Part shown: piece by piece, positions 1-7,997 of the stretch
Layout: every line of letters starts with the position of its first letter
How positions within the stretch are numbered: position 1 is the stretch's first letter
Assembly: GCA_002733805.1 (NCBI GenBank)
Contig: NVXG01000008.1
Coordinates: forward strand, 1 to 64,000
DNA length: 64,000 nt
From: Robiginitomaculum sp.
Lineage (GTDB): Bacteria > Pseudomonadota > Alphaproteobacteria > Caulobacterales > Maricaulaceae
Direction of reading: 5' to 3'
The notes under the pieces: model-generated
The model's input: the letters and a program-made list of their open reading frames with translations, nothing else
Told to the model about the DNA's origin: nothing
The model's database searches: none
Position numbers and translations under genes: made by a program

Positions 1-1
1 C

Positions 2-115
2 ACCATTGGTAATTTTGATGGTGTACACATGGGGCATCAGCAAGTGTTGGCTGAATTGAATGGTCATGCGGCGGCATTGGATGATGCAAAATCCAAGCTC
101 TGCGCCTGGAAATAA
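2..115 (+). pseudogene. ribF: RibF (FAD synthetase/riboflavin kinase) N-terminal fragment, broken
   Basis: The frame starting at base 2 reads TIGNFDGVHMGHQQVLAEL, the nucleotide-binding signature near the N terminus of bifunctional riboflavin kinase/FAD synthetase (family pattern GNFDGVHxGH). The upstream start lies outside the window. After about base 75 the frame no longer resembles RibF and it stops at 113-115, so only some 25 recognisable codons are present where the full protein has about 300. From about base 75 onward the DNA belongs to the outer-membrane protein read on the other strand. Either the gene is truncated by a rearrangement or the junction is an assembly chimera. The family is confident from the motif; the cause of the break is inference. 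Confidence 0.6.
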
Positions 116-657
116 CGATACCCAAGATCGAATGCGAGATTGTCAGACAAATCCCAGCCTAAACCAACCAGTGCATTCCACGCAAAAGTGGTGGCACTAT
201 CATGTGCAATCGCATACGGATCAGTCAGAGAAACGCCATTTTGAAAACCATGTGCTGACAAATCAACGTCTGCAATACCGGCACCAACGCCCAAATAAGG
301 CTTCACAGCCATGCCGACATCAAAATCTTTAATGATGTTAGCCATTACTGACCAGGAATTAAATCCACTGTCACTAAATGCGTGTTCACCGACCAGACCG
401 GTATCATTGTAACGTTGGGTCAGGTCAAAATCGAGACGCCACCCATCATCATTCAAATATTTACCAAAGCCCAAAGTAGGCCGGATATCACTAGCAGAAT
501 CGACTGTGCCATTCAGGCCGCCGGAGAATGTCATGTCGTCGAGCGTGCCAATACCGACACCAGCCCGAGCATACCAGCCATTATCACCAGCTGTGGCGAT
601 GCTAGGCAGAGTCATCAGTGCAGCAACGGCTACGGCTGATAGAAACGTTTTCCTCAT
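64..657 (-). CDS. Outer-membrane beta-barrel protein, probably C-terminally truncated
   Basis: A 197-residue protein with a signal peptide (MRKTFLSAVAVAALMTLPSIA, cut near ATA-GD). Alternating strands follow, with the glycine- and aromatic-rich pattern of small OmpA/OmpW-like porin-family barrels: WYARAGVGIG near residue 28, VKPYLGVGAGIADV near 118 and LAFDLGYRYF near 175. It would sit in the outer membrane; no specific role can be read. Barrels of this type normally end in a last strand with a terminal aromatic residue, but this one stops with SSNAAA, exactly where the DNA turns into ribF sequence on the opposite strand. I infer that the true C terminus has been replaced. The ATG at 655-657 opens a clear signal peptide, so the N terminus looks genuine. 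Confidence 0.75.
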   Translation of the reverse strand: MRKTFLSAVAVAALMTLPSIATAGDNGWYARAGVGIGTLDDMTFSGGLNGTVDSASDIRPTLGFGKYLNDDGWRLDFDLTQRYNDTGLVGEHAFSDSGFNSWSVMANIIKDFDVGMAVKPYLGVGAGIADVDLSAHGFQNGVSLTDPYAIAHDSATTFAWNALVGLGWDLSDNLAFDLGYRYFQAQSLDFASSNAAA

Positions 658-883
658 ATTACCCCTCCCGAGGCAGTACCTCGAAATTAAATTGTTAGCG
701 ACCTGTAAGAATAGGCCAAATCAACGCACGTCGGATGAATCGGTCACCTGACGCACCCGTCCACAAAATTTGGTACAGGAACATCAAAGCCTTGACCAGC
801 AAAAACCGTTAAAAAACCCGTTCTCGGAAAGAAAAACCAAGGTTTGTGGTTCTAACGACACAGACAATACCAATAAAACCGGA

Positions 884-1309
884 TCAATCCTTGTTTTTCA
901 AGGATTCTGCTACTTCAGGTGGCATGTAGTTCTCATCGTGCTTTGCCAACACCCGACTGGCAACAAATACGCCGTCAGCCCTTAGTTTTCCTTCGGCAAT
1001 CACCCCCTGCCCCTCGCGAAACAGGTCAGGCAGAGGCTGATTAAACGTCACCGAAATACTTTTCTCAAAATCCGTAACGACAAAGGTGACATCAAGCCCA
1101 CTCAAACGCTGAAACGAACCATCTTCAACCATACCACCCAACCGGATTTTGGTTTCGGCCGTTGGTGGGCTTTCCAACAATTCCGTGGGTGCATAAAAAT
1201 ACGAAATATTATCGCGCAAGCCAGAAGCCGCCAAGGCCAGCGCGCCAACCAAAGCGACCAAACCAATTGCCAGCAACGATAACCTGCGGTTTTGGTGTTT
1301 TGGTTTCAC
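884..1309 (-). CDS. ccmE: Cytochrome c maturation protein CcmE (haem chaperone)
   Basis: CcmE receives haem from CcmC in the periplasm, holds it covalently and passes it to the CcmF/H ligase. The protein has a short basic N terminus, one membrane anchor (about residues 11-30), an OB-fold periplasmic domain and the signature AKHDENYMPPE. In it the His (about residue 124) is the covalent haem ligand and the Tyr four residues on is the conserved axial-ligand position. A TTG three bases upstream is also possible, but the GTG at 1307-1309 has a better-spaced GGAG, so I chose it (141 residues). It is transcribed away from ccmABCD. No ccmF, ccmG or ccmH is in this window, so the rest of System I must lie elsewhere. 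Confidence 0.93.
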   Translation of the reverse strand: MKPKHQNRRLSLLAIGLVALVGALALAASGLRDNISYFYAPTELLESPPTAETKIRLGGMVEDGSFQRLSGLDVTFVVTDFEKSISVTFNQPLPDLFREGQGVIAEGKLRADGVFVASRVLAKHDENYMPPEVAESLKNKD

Positions 1310-1353
1310 CAATGCACTCCAATATTGAATCGGGTAAAAGCGCCCAATTTTTA

Positions 1354-1491
1354 CTAAAGTCTATTTGTCATGAGCACAAAATAGAAGCAAGCCATTACCG
1401 TTACGAGAACACCGACCGCGACCATTTGTCCAACACGCCGTTTGGTTCGCAAATGCACTGTCACGCGACCTTGTGGTCCATTGACATGCAT
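1354..1491 (-). CDS. Small single-span membrane protein upstream of ccmE (hypothetical)
   Basis: A 45-codon reading frame begins at the ATG complementary to 1489-1491, preceded five bases away by AGGA, and ends in TAG 44 bases before the ccmE start. The product has a basic N-terminal third (LRTKRRVGQ around residues 14-22) and one hydrophobic stretch of about 19 residues (MVAVGVLVTVMACFYFVLM), so an inner-membrane protein with a cytoplasmic N terminus is predicted. I do not recognise a family. Its place directly ahead of ccmE, on the same strand, suggests co-transcription and perhaps a role near the haem-handling machinery, but that is inference. CcmD, the usual small Ccm membrane protein, is present elsewhere, so this is not it. 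Confidence 0.5.
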   Translation of the reverse strand: MHVNGPQGRVTVHLRTKRRVGQMVAVGVLVTVMACFYFVLMTNRL

Positions 1492-1520
1492 CGCGATCCT
1501 GTATCAAAACAATTTTACTC

Positions 1521-1543
1521 TGGCCCACTTCTGCACTGGGCCA
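1521..1543. promoter_or_regulatory. Inverted repeat between divergent ccmE and ccmA units
   Basis: TGGCCCA and TGGGCCA form perfect 7-base arms around a 9-base spacer in the short gap between the leftward small ORF/ccmE unit and the rightward ccmA. Such a dyad could be an operator shared by both directions or an RNA hairpin in one leader. No regulator can be named. Confidence 0.4.
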
Positions 1544-1569
1544 ACTGACCATTCACCGGGCCAAACCAT

Positions 1570-2208
1570 ATGCAATTTCAAAATCCTTGTTCGGTGAAAT
1601 GTGAAAACCTTGGGTTTACCCGAGGTTTCACACCTATTTTTTCAGAGGTAAGTTTTGAAGTATCACCGGGTCAGGTCTTGATGGTGCGCGGCACAAATGG
1701 CTCTGGAAAAACCAGTTTGTTGCGTGTGCTCGCCGGGTTCAACCGGGCAAAAACCGGGGCGCTCGGATTTCGCTTCGGATCGGATGATTGGGTAGATGAA
1801 CCAACGCAACATGGATTGGGCTGGCTGGGTCACCAAAATGGGTTGAGTGATGCGCTGAATTCGGTTGAAAACTTGCGCTTTTGGTTGGGCTCGGACCAAG
1901 ATGAAGCCGATATTGAGCGGGTTTTGGCCACGGTTGAAATGACCGATCTACAAATGCAGCCAGTGCATACCTTGTCGGCTGGACAACGCCGCCGATTGGG
2001 ATTGGCCCGATTGTTACTGGGCAATCATTCACTTTGGTTGATTGATGAACCCGGTGCCAATTTAGATCGTGATGGCAGTGCATTAGTTGAGACATTGTTG
2101 GAGCAACACATTAAAAAGTCGGGGTGTGCAATCATCGCCTCTCATGAGAAATTACAACCAGATGTGCCGACCAGTTTTCTCACGTTGCAGACGGCACCTG
2201 CATCATGA
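1570..2208 (+). CDS. ccmA: Haem exporter ATP-binding protein CcmA
   Basis: ATPase subunit of the CcmABCD complex, which releases haem-loaded CcmE during cytochrome c maturation at the inner membrane. At 212 residues it has the usual CcmA size. It shows Walker A GTNGSGKTS (residues 41-49), the ABC signature LSAGQRRRLGLARL (about 136-149) and Walker B LWLIDEPGANLD. The start is the ATG at 1570 and I see no strong ribosome binding site before it. Its stop overlaps the ccmB start by four bases (ATGA), indicating coupled translation. Gene order ccmA-B-C-D is the standard one. Confidence 0.95.
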   Translation: MQFQNPCSVKCENLGFTRGFTPIFSEVSFEVSPGQVLMVRGTNGSGKTSLLRVLAGFNRAKTGALGFRFGSDDWVDEPTQHGLGWLGHQNGLSDALNSVENLRFWLGSDQDEADIERVLATVEMTDLQMQPVHTLSAGQRRRLGLARLLLGNHSLWLIDEPGANLDRDGSALVETLLEQHIKKSGCAIIASHEKLQPDVPTSFLTLQTAPAS

Positions 2209-2864
2209 TCCGGGAAGTCACACAAATTATCGTTCGGGATTTGAATATCGCCAGATATTCAGGCGGTAGCTGGTCGCAAGGCGCTATATTCTTCGTGCTG
2301 TTCACCCTGTTGGCGGCTTTTGCTCTCGGGCCGGAACAAGCAGCCCGCGCCAATATGGCCCCTGCCTTGATCTGGTTGGCTGCAACCTTGTCGAGCCAGC
2401 TGGCATTGGGACATATGTTTACTGGTGATCTTGGCAATGGAATGCTCGATTGCTGGAAAACTTCAAATCGTCACATCTCCAGTTTTGTCATTGGCAAGTT
2501 TATCACCCATTGGGCGCTGGTGTTTGGCCCCATACTATTGATGGCTCCGTTGGGCGCTTTGATGTTGGGTGCGCCGGTCAGCACGCTTGCCCCGCTACTC
2601 GTGTCCTTATTAATTGGTGGCCCGGCACTAATTTTATTTGGCGGCATGGCGGCTGCTTTGACCGCCAATACCAAAGGCAATGGCTTGTTGGTTGTCCTGC
2701 TGTCTGGCCCGCTATTGGCCTCTCCATTGATTTTTGGCGTGGGAGCCGTACAAGCTGAGCTGATTAACACAATTGACCTGAAAATTTTAGGGGCCATTTC
2801 ACTGGCAGCATCGGTGCTTTGCCCGATAATTTCCATAGCAGCGCTTAAAGTGCATCTTGAATAG
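2205..2864 (+). CDS. ccmB: Haem exporter membrane protein CcmB
   Basis: Membrane subunit that partners CcmA and CcmC. The 219 residues form about six hydrophobic spans. The N-terminal part has a typical CcmB layout (a cytoplasmic lead, then the GSWSQGAIFFVLFTLLAAFALG region) and a conserved middle LALGHMFTGDLGNGMLD. The start overlaps ccmA and an 18-base gap precedes ccmC. The assignment rests on size, hydrophobicity and position between ccmA and ccmC. Confidence 0.93.
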   Translation: MIREVTQIIVRDLNIARYSGGSWSQGAIFFVLFTLLAAFALGPEQAARANMAPALIWLAATLSSQLALGHMFTGDLGNGMLDCWKTSNRHISSFVIGKFITHWALVFGPILLMAPLGALMLGAPVSTLAPLLVSLLIGGPALILFGGMAAALTANTKGNGLLVVLLSGPLLASPLIFGVGAVQAELINTIDLKILGAISLAASVLCPIISIAALKVHLE

Positions 2865-2882
2865 GTAAAGATTAGAAACCCA

Positions 2883-3650
2883 ATGTTGTCATATTTTGCG
2901 AATCCAGTCCGGTTTCAGAACCTCTCCAAATGGATGGTCCCCATTTTGGGCTTGGCCGCGCTTGGACTGATTTTGCCAGCTTGGATTATGGGACTGTTTG
3001 TAGTGCCCGTGGACTATCAGCAAGGCGAGGCATTTCGCATTATTTATGTGCATGTCCCCGCGGTCATTGTCTCATCCGCTGTGTATGGATTTTTAGCAGC
3101 CGCCAGCTTTGTCAGCTTTGTATGGCGACACTCATTGGCGGATAGCGCAGCGCGGGCTGCGGCACCGATTGGCGCAGCCTTTACCTTTTTGGGCCTACTA
3201 ACCGGAGCCCTGTGGGGCAAGCCAATGTGGGGGGCCTATTGGGTTTGGGATGCCCGGTTGACCTCTACTTTGGTCATGTTTTTCCTGTTCATCGGCTATA
3301 TCACCATCCGAAATACCATTCGCGACGAAAACGCCAGCGCCCGGATTGGGGCCATCGCCGCCATGGCCGGTGCAGTCAATTTGCCGATCATCAAATTTTC
3401 GGTCGATTGGTGGTCCAGCCTGCACCAACCGGCATCGCTGATGAGGGCTGGTGGATCTGGCATTGATGGCTCCATGTTACCACCGCTTCTGATGGCCATT
3501 ACCGGGTATTTGTGTTTGTTCGGCTGGTTGGTTTTACTCAGCATGTTGAGTGAGCTGGACGAGCGACGCGCCCGCGCTCTAATACAGCGCAAAAGTGGCC
3601 GCAAAGCCTCAACTGCCAGCCCCCAGATGGAGGGAAATCCCGATGCCTGA
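2883..3650 (+). CDS. ccmC: Haem transporter/lyase component CcmC
   Basis: CcmC binds haem on the periplasmic face and attaches it to CcmE. The 255-residue protein has about six membrane spans and the tryptophan-rich haem-handling motif WGAYWVWDARLTS (around residue 115). Flanking periplasmic histidines occur in YVHVPAVI (around 58) and SSLHQPAS (around 182), as expected for CcmC of the HMA superfamily. It overlaps ccmD by eight bases, so the two are probably translated together. The last 25 or so residues are a polar tail. Confidence 0.95.
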   Translation: MLSYFANPVRFQNLSKWMVPILGLAALGLILPAWIMGLFVVPVDYQQGEAFRIIYVHVPAVIVSSAVYGFLAAASFVSFVWRHSLADSAARAAAPIGAAFTFLGLLTGALWGKPMWGAYWVWDARLTSTLVMFFLFIGYITIRNTIRDENASARIGAIAAMAGAVNLPIIKFSVDWWSSLHQPASLMRAGGSGIDGSMLPPLLMAITGYLCLFGWLVLLSMLSELDERRARALIQRKSGRKASTASPQMEGNPDA

Positions 3651-3810
3651 GTTTCTCGATTTTGGCAAAAACACCGTCTTTATTCTGGCTTGTTACAGCG
3701 CCAGCCTGTTGGTCATTTCCGGCTTGGTCATTGCGATCATACGTCGACGGGTCGAAGCTGCACGGAAGCTGCTCCAACTGGAGAAAACGCAGGAAAGCCC
3801 AAAATCTTAA
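3643..3810 (+). CDS. ccmD: Haem exporter protein CcmD
   Basis: Small single-span subunit needed to release haem-loaded CcmE from the CcmABC complex. I place the start at the ATG at 3643, inside the ccmC end, because GGAGGG sits nine bases upstream. A longer frame from 3595 exists but would add residues that are only ccmC read in another frame. The 55-residue product has one hydrophobic stretch (VFILACYSASLLVISGLVIA) followed by the basic IIRRRVEAARKLLQLE helix, which is typical of CcmD. Confidence 0.9.
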   Translation: MPEFLDFGKNTVFILACYSASLLVISGLVIAIIRRRVEAARKLLQLEKTQESPKS

Positions 3811-4443
3811 ATGTGTGCGACCTACGGATATGACCAGCACATGACATGGAGCGAGTTGGCCCGCTTGGCCGGTCTGGCCTTTGATGTCCCGGCCATGAAT
3901 TTACCGCAAAGCAACCTGTTTTTTCCAGCGCAAATGGCCCCGGTGATTTATGCGAAAAATAATCAGAAACAAGTCGGCAATATGCATTGGGGTCTGGTTC
4001 CCGAGTTCTGGAAGAAGCCGTTGGAAGAAAAGAAATTCTCGACCTACAATTATAACTCAAGAGCTTCGGACTGGCTCGATAAGCCAACATTCCGGCGCGC
4101 CATTCGCCAAACCAGATGCGTGGTACCCGCCACGTATTTTTGCGAATACACCGGGACCAAAGGTTCCAAAGTCACTGTGCCGTTTATGCGACCCGACCAA
4201 AAGCCATTTGTCATGGCCGGAGTGTGGAACCATTGGCGCGGCACCCACAAAGGCGAACCCGTCCAATTGGATACTTTTTCCATTTTGACCACCGAACCCA
4301 ATGAGCTGGTCCGCCCGATACATCCCAAAGCGATGCCGGTCCTGCTCGAATGGTCGGAACTTGATCTGTGGTTATCCGGTTCGTTTGGCCAAGCCATTTC
4401 TTTGGCCAAGCCTTGCTTGGATGATCGTTTGAGCATTGGCTAG
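3811..4443 (+). CDS. SOS response-associated peptidase family protein (SRAP, YedK/HMCES-like)
   Basis: SRAP proteins crosslink to abasic sites in single-stranded DNA through Cys2. The gene begins immediately after the ccmD stop. The product starts Met-Cys (MCATYGYDQ), leaving Cys2 exposed after Met removal. The other family positions can be seen: Asn and Arg in YNSRAS (about residues 75-80), RCVVPATYFCEY, where the Glu matches the catalytic Glu of the GFYEW motif, and the catalytic His in IHPKAMPVLL (about residue 171). The start motif (CAT rather than CGR) and IHPKAMP (rather than IHxRMP) differ from the common form, so this is a divergent member. Its place behind ccmD, with no gap, suggests it is read from the ccm promoter. 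Confidence 0.88.
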   Translation: MCATYGYDQHMTWSELARLAGLAFDVPAMNLPQSNLFFPAQMAPVIYAKNNQKQVGNMHWGLVPEFWKKPLEEKKFSTYNYNSRASDWLDKPTFRRAIRQTRCVVPATYFCEYTGTKGSKVTVPFMRPDQKPFVMAGVWNHWRGTHKGEPVQLDTFSILTTEPNELVRPIHPKAMPVLLEWSELDLWLSGSFGQAISLAKPCLDDRLSIG

Positions 4444-4448
4444 TCAGT

Positions 4449-5822
4449 TCAACACTCAACCACATTGACCGCCAAGCCACCTTCGGAAGTTTCCTTGTAC
4501 TTACTACTCATATCCCGGCCGGTGTCGCGCATGGTCTGGATTACCTTGTCCAGACTGACAAAGTGGGTTCCATCGCCCAGCAGCGCCAACCTCGCGGCCT
4601 GTACCGCCATGGCAGCACCAAATGCGTTACGCTCGATGCAAGGGATTTGTACCAATCCGCCGATCGGATCGCAGGTCATGCCTAAATTGTGTTCCATGCC
4701 GATTTCAGCAGCATTTTCAATTTGCTCATTGGTGCCACCCAGAACGGCGGCCATCCCCGCCGCCGCCATGGAACAGGCAACGCCAACCTCGCCCTGACAG
4801 CCGACTTCCGCCCCGGAGATCGACGCATTGCGTTTGTAAAGCCCGCCAATCGCCGTAGCCGTTAGCAAGAAGGTCCGCACACCGCTTTGATTGGCCCCAT
4901 CAATGAAGGTCAGATAATATTTAATAACGGCTGGCAAAACGCCTGCCGCGCCGTTGGTCGGAGCCGTGACCACTCGCCCACCGGTGGCGTTTTCTTCATT
5001 CACCGCCATCGCCCACAAATTCAACCAATCGCTTCGCTCGCAGTTTTCATGCGCCTTGGCCGGAGACGGACCCAGTTTTGCGGCCAGATCGGCAGCACGG
5101 CGTTTGACATTCAAGCCACCGGGCAAGCAACCGGTGCGCGACACCCCCATATCAATACAGGTGTTCATCCGATCCCAAATGGCATCCAATTGTTGATTTA
5201 CCTCAGGCTCTGCCAGCACGGAGCATTCGTTCTCCCAAATCACGTCAGCAATGGCACTGCCTTGCTCATTGGCTAGGGCCAATAACTCTACGGCGGAAGT
5301 AAAACGGTTGGGCAAATCAGGATGGGCTTCTTCTTGCTGATTTTGTCCGGCCTCGATTTCATCCAGAACAAAACCACCACCGATCGAATAATATATCCGC
5401 CGCGACAATTCTTGCTGTTGCCCGTCATAGGCCAAAAACATCATGGCATTGGCGTGAAATGGCAGATTTATGGACGTTTCAAACAATAAATCTTCGGTCA
5501 AAACAAATGGCAGATCACTGCCATTGGGCAATTTCAAAAATCCACTTTGCAACACGTCCTCTACAATTTTCTCTACCTTTTCCGGCTCGATGGTTTCCGG
5601 TGTAAACCCGCATAAGCCCAGCAACACCGCCCGGTCCGTGTGGTGACCGATGCCGGTCAACGCCAAGGAGCCAAACAATCTGGTTTCGATCCGACCAAGA
5701 CGAGGCAGAAGTTCCTGTTGGTCCAACAGCTTTATAAACCGGCACGCCGCTTTCATTGGCCCGGTGGTGTGCGAACTGGATGGACCCAATCCGGTTTTGA
5801 ATAACTCGCCAACTGTCAGCAT
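4449..5822 (-). CDS. sdaA: L-serine ammonia-lyase (iron-sulfur L-serine dehydratase)
   Basis: Converts L-serine to pyruvate and ammonia with a [4Fe-4S] cluster. I start it at the ATG at 5820-5822 (MLTVGELFKTGLGPSSSHT), which has GGGAGG nine bases upstream and gives 457 residues, the usual single-chain length. The long open lead further upstream has no family similarity. Visible signatures are GPSSSHTTGPMKA at the N terminus, the beta-chain domain, then NGAAGVLPAVI, and cluster cysteines in GCQGEVGVACSMAAAG and MTCDPIGGLVQIPCIERN. It converges on the SRAP gene with a five-base gap and is divergent from mutA. Confidence 0.95.
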   Translation of the reverse strand: MLTVGELFKTGLGPSSSHTTGPMKAACRFIKLLDQQELLPRLGRIETRLFGSLALTGIGHHTDRAVLLGLCGFTPETIEPEKVEKIVEDVLQSGFLKLPNGSDLPFVLTEDLLFETSINLPFHANAMMFLAYDGQQQELSRRIYYSIGGGFVLDEIEAGQNQQEEAHPDLPNRFTSAVELLALANEQGSAIADVIWENECSVLAEPEVNQQLDAIWDRMNTCIDMGVSRTGCLPGGLNVKRRAADLAAKLGPSPAKAHENCERSDWLNLWAMAVNEENATGGRVVTAPTNGAAGVLPAVIKYYLTFIDGANQSGVRTFLLTATAIGGLYKRNASISGAEVGCQGEVGVACSMAAAGMAAVLGGTNEQIENAAEIGMEHNLGMTCDPIGGLVQIPCIERNAFGAAMAVQAARLALLGDGTHFVSLDKVIQTMRDTGRDMSSKYKETSEGGLAVNVVEC

Positions 5823-6014
5823 TGGCCAACACCTCCCAAGCGGTCCAGAAATACAACCGAAATCTGGTTCTGGATCAAATTCGACGGATTTTCCAGTGAA
5901 TTTTCTAGCCGTCACAAACCAAGGTTCATATTGCCCTTCCATTCTGGCTGATTTAGAAACTTGATCATTGGGTTGTTTCATCCGCACCAATTCAAAGGAC
6001 GTTTTTTTTACGCC

Positions 6015-7997
6015 ATGTCGATCATTGACAATTTTGCCGATCAAAATTTGAGTTTTGAACAGGCCAAAGCCAATTGGCAAAAAGAAATGGCGCGTGCCCT
6101 GGGCGCAAAAACAGACGCAAAAACACTAGGTCTTTTAACCAGAAAAACCCAAGATGGCTTGGTGATTGGGCCGATCACTAACATTCGGCAAAACCCGCAA
6201 ATCGAAGGCACGCCCGGTCACTTCCCGTTTGTTCGCGGACCGATCAGCAAACCCCATTCCCACCAAAAATGGGATATCCGCCAGCCGGTCACCACCGGGG
6301 AACCCGAACGCGCCAACCGCCATGCCTTGCAAGAATTGGCCGGCGGAGCCAGCTCATTGCATTTGAACATTGATCCAACCGCAAAGTCCGGAATTGCCAT
6401 ACAAGAACTAGCCGATCTGGAAATGGTATTGCGCGACGTTGATCTAGCAATTGCCGGTCTTGGGTTTGAACCCAGTGTCCATTCTGCTGACCTCGGCGGC
6501 GTGATGATTGCCCATTTGGAGCAACAAAAACTCGACATAAGCAAAGCCAATATCCATTTCGGGTTTTCGCCAATTGGACAATCGACCAAACATTCGCTGA
6601 ACAATAATCAACTGCAAAATACGCTCGAAGAAGCAACGCAATTTGCCAGTTGGAATATTGATAATGCACCACATTTTACATCGCTCACCCTTTCTTCTGA
6701 CCTCATTCATGAAGCCGGTGGTAGTGCCGCGCTGGAACTGGCCTGGATATGTGCAGAAACCGTTGAATATCTCAAAGTGTTGCTGGCAGCAGGCTTAAGC
6801 GTCGATCAAGCGGCTGGGCAAATGATCGCTAGCATCGCGATGGATGCCAACTTGCATTTGGGCATTGCCAAACTACGTGCTGCGCGCCGGGTTTGGGCCA
6901 ATTTGCTGCAAAATTGCGGCGCGTCCGAAACGGCCTCTTGCTTGAACATTCAGACCAGCACATCAAACCGAATGCTGACCCGGCGCGAACCTTGGGTCAA
7001 TATATTACGGATCAGTACGGCAGCGTTTGGCTCTGTATTGGGCGGCGCGCAAATCGTCAGTACAACGCCGTTTACCAAGTTTTGTGGTATGCCCAATGAG
7101 CTTGCCCGCCGGTTGGCCCGCAATTCACAATTGGTGCTGCAAGAAGAATGTGCGGCAGGACAAGTCATTGACCCATCTGGCGGCAGTCATTTTCACGAAC
7201 GAATGACCGACCAACTGGCCCATGCCGCGTGGAAGTTGTTCCAGCAAATTGAACAACAAGGCGGACTGCTCGCAGCATTGGAAAACCGATGGTTACAAAA
7301 AATCATTATGGAGCAACAAAAACAACGCCAACAGAAAGTACAAACCCGCAAGCAAGCGATGATTGGTGTTTCTGATTTCGCCAATCTGGACGAAACCATT
7401 GCGCCAACCACGGATCACAATTGGCAACCCAAAATCAATACAGACCGCCTGCAGTTTCCAGTTTCACTTCCGATCAAAGAGCGCGTTGCATTGGCCAGAA
7501 CCGGGAGCGTGTTTGCCAACGTCACATCTGATAGTAGAACCACACCAAACCCTTTTGCGCCGCAACGCGATGCCGAACAGTTTGAATTGTTGCGCGATGC
7601 CGCAGACAGCCAACCGCGACTGCCAGCAGTGTTTTTGGCCAGCATGGGAGCCGTCGCTGACAGTGCACCACGCGCCGGGTTTACCCGCAACTTAATGGCG
7701 GCTGGCGGCCTGCAAATATCTGACAACGTGACGTGGGAAACCGAAAGCGCCCTGCTGGACGCCTTTGCACAATCAGGCTCCAAACTGGCAATTTTATGTG
7801 GACCGGACGCGCTCTATGCACAAAGCGCGGAGAACTGGGCAGTCAAGTTAAAAGCCGGTGGTGCCGATCAGGTATGGATCGCCGGTGGGCCGGACCTGCC
7901 GCACAACTCAAAACTCGACCGGCGATTTGCAGCGGGTTGTAATGCGATTGAGCTATTGCAAGCGGCGCACGCCTGTTTGGGGATCAAGCATGTCTAG
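6015..7997 (+). CDS. mutA: Methylmalonyl-CoA mutase small (beta) subunit MutA
   Basis: Non-catalytic partner of MutB in adenosylcobalamin-dependent interconversion of (R)-methylmalonyl-CoA and succinyl-CoA. The ATG at 6015 gives 660 residues. A TTG at 5961 would add 18 residues with no obvious merit. The TIM-barrel part is recognisable ([25 protein letters not shown], then [14 protein letters not shown], then [10 protein letters not shown]). The C-terminal 110 residues form a B12-like Rossmann fold, but the DxHxxG histidine motif is absent (the region reads [17 protein letters not shown]), as is normal for this subunit. It overlaps mutB by eight bases. Confidence 0.94.
   Translation: MSIIDNFADQNLSFEQAKANWQKEMARALGAKTDAKTLGLLTRKTQDGLVIGPITNIRQNPQIEGTPGHFPFVRGPISKPHSHQKWDIRQPVTTGEPERANRHALQELAGGASSLHLNIDPTAKSGIAIQELADLEMVLRDVDLAIAGLGFEPSVHSADLGGVMIAHLEQQKLDISKANIHFGFSPIGQSTKHSLNNNQLQNTLEEATQFASWNIDNAPHFTSLTLSSDLIHEAGGSAALELAWICAETVEYLKVLLAAGLSVDQAAGQMIASIAMDANLHLGIAKLRAARRVWANLLQNCGASETASCLNIQTSTSNRMLTRREPWVNILRISTAAFGSVLGGAQIVSTTPFTKFCGMPNELARRLARNSQLVLQEECAAGQVIDPSGGSHFHERMTDQLAHAAWKLFQQIEQQGGLLAALENRWLQKIIMEQQKQRQQKVQTRKQAMIGVSDFANLDETIAPTTDHNWQPKINTDRLQFPVSLPIKERVALARTGSVFANVTSDSRTTPNPFAPQRDAEQFELLRDAADSQPRLPAVFLASMGAVADSAPRAGFTRNLMAAGGLQISDNVTWETESALLDAFAQSGSKLAILCGPDALYAQSAENWAVKLKAGGADQVWIAGGPDLPHNSKLDRRFAAGCNAIELLQAAHACLGIKHV

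Noticed and set aside
835-851. Hairpin AACCA/TGGTT followed on the minus strand by a T-rich run, as a ccmE terminator
   Set aside because: Only five base pairs with a seven-base loop and an interrupted T run; too weak to list as a terminator.
1162-1548. Plus-strand open frame of 128 codons over the ccmE start and the divergent gap
   Set aside because: It overlaps ccmE antisense and the dyad region, has no recognisable motif, and the minus-strand 45-codon ORF has better start signals.
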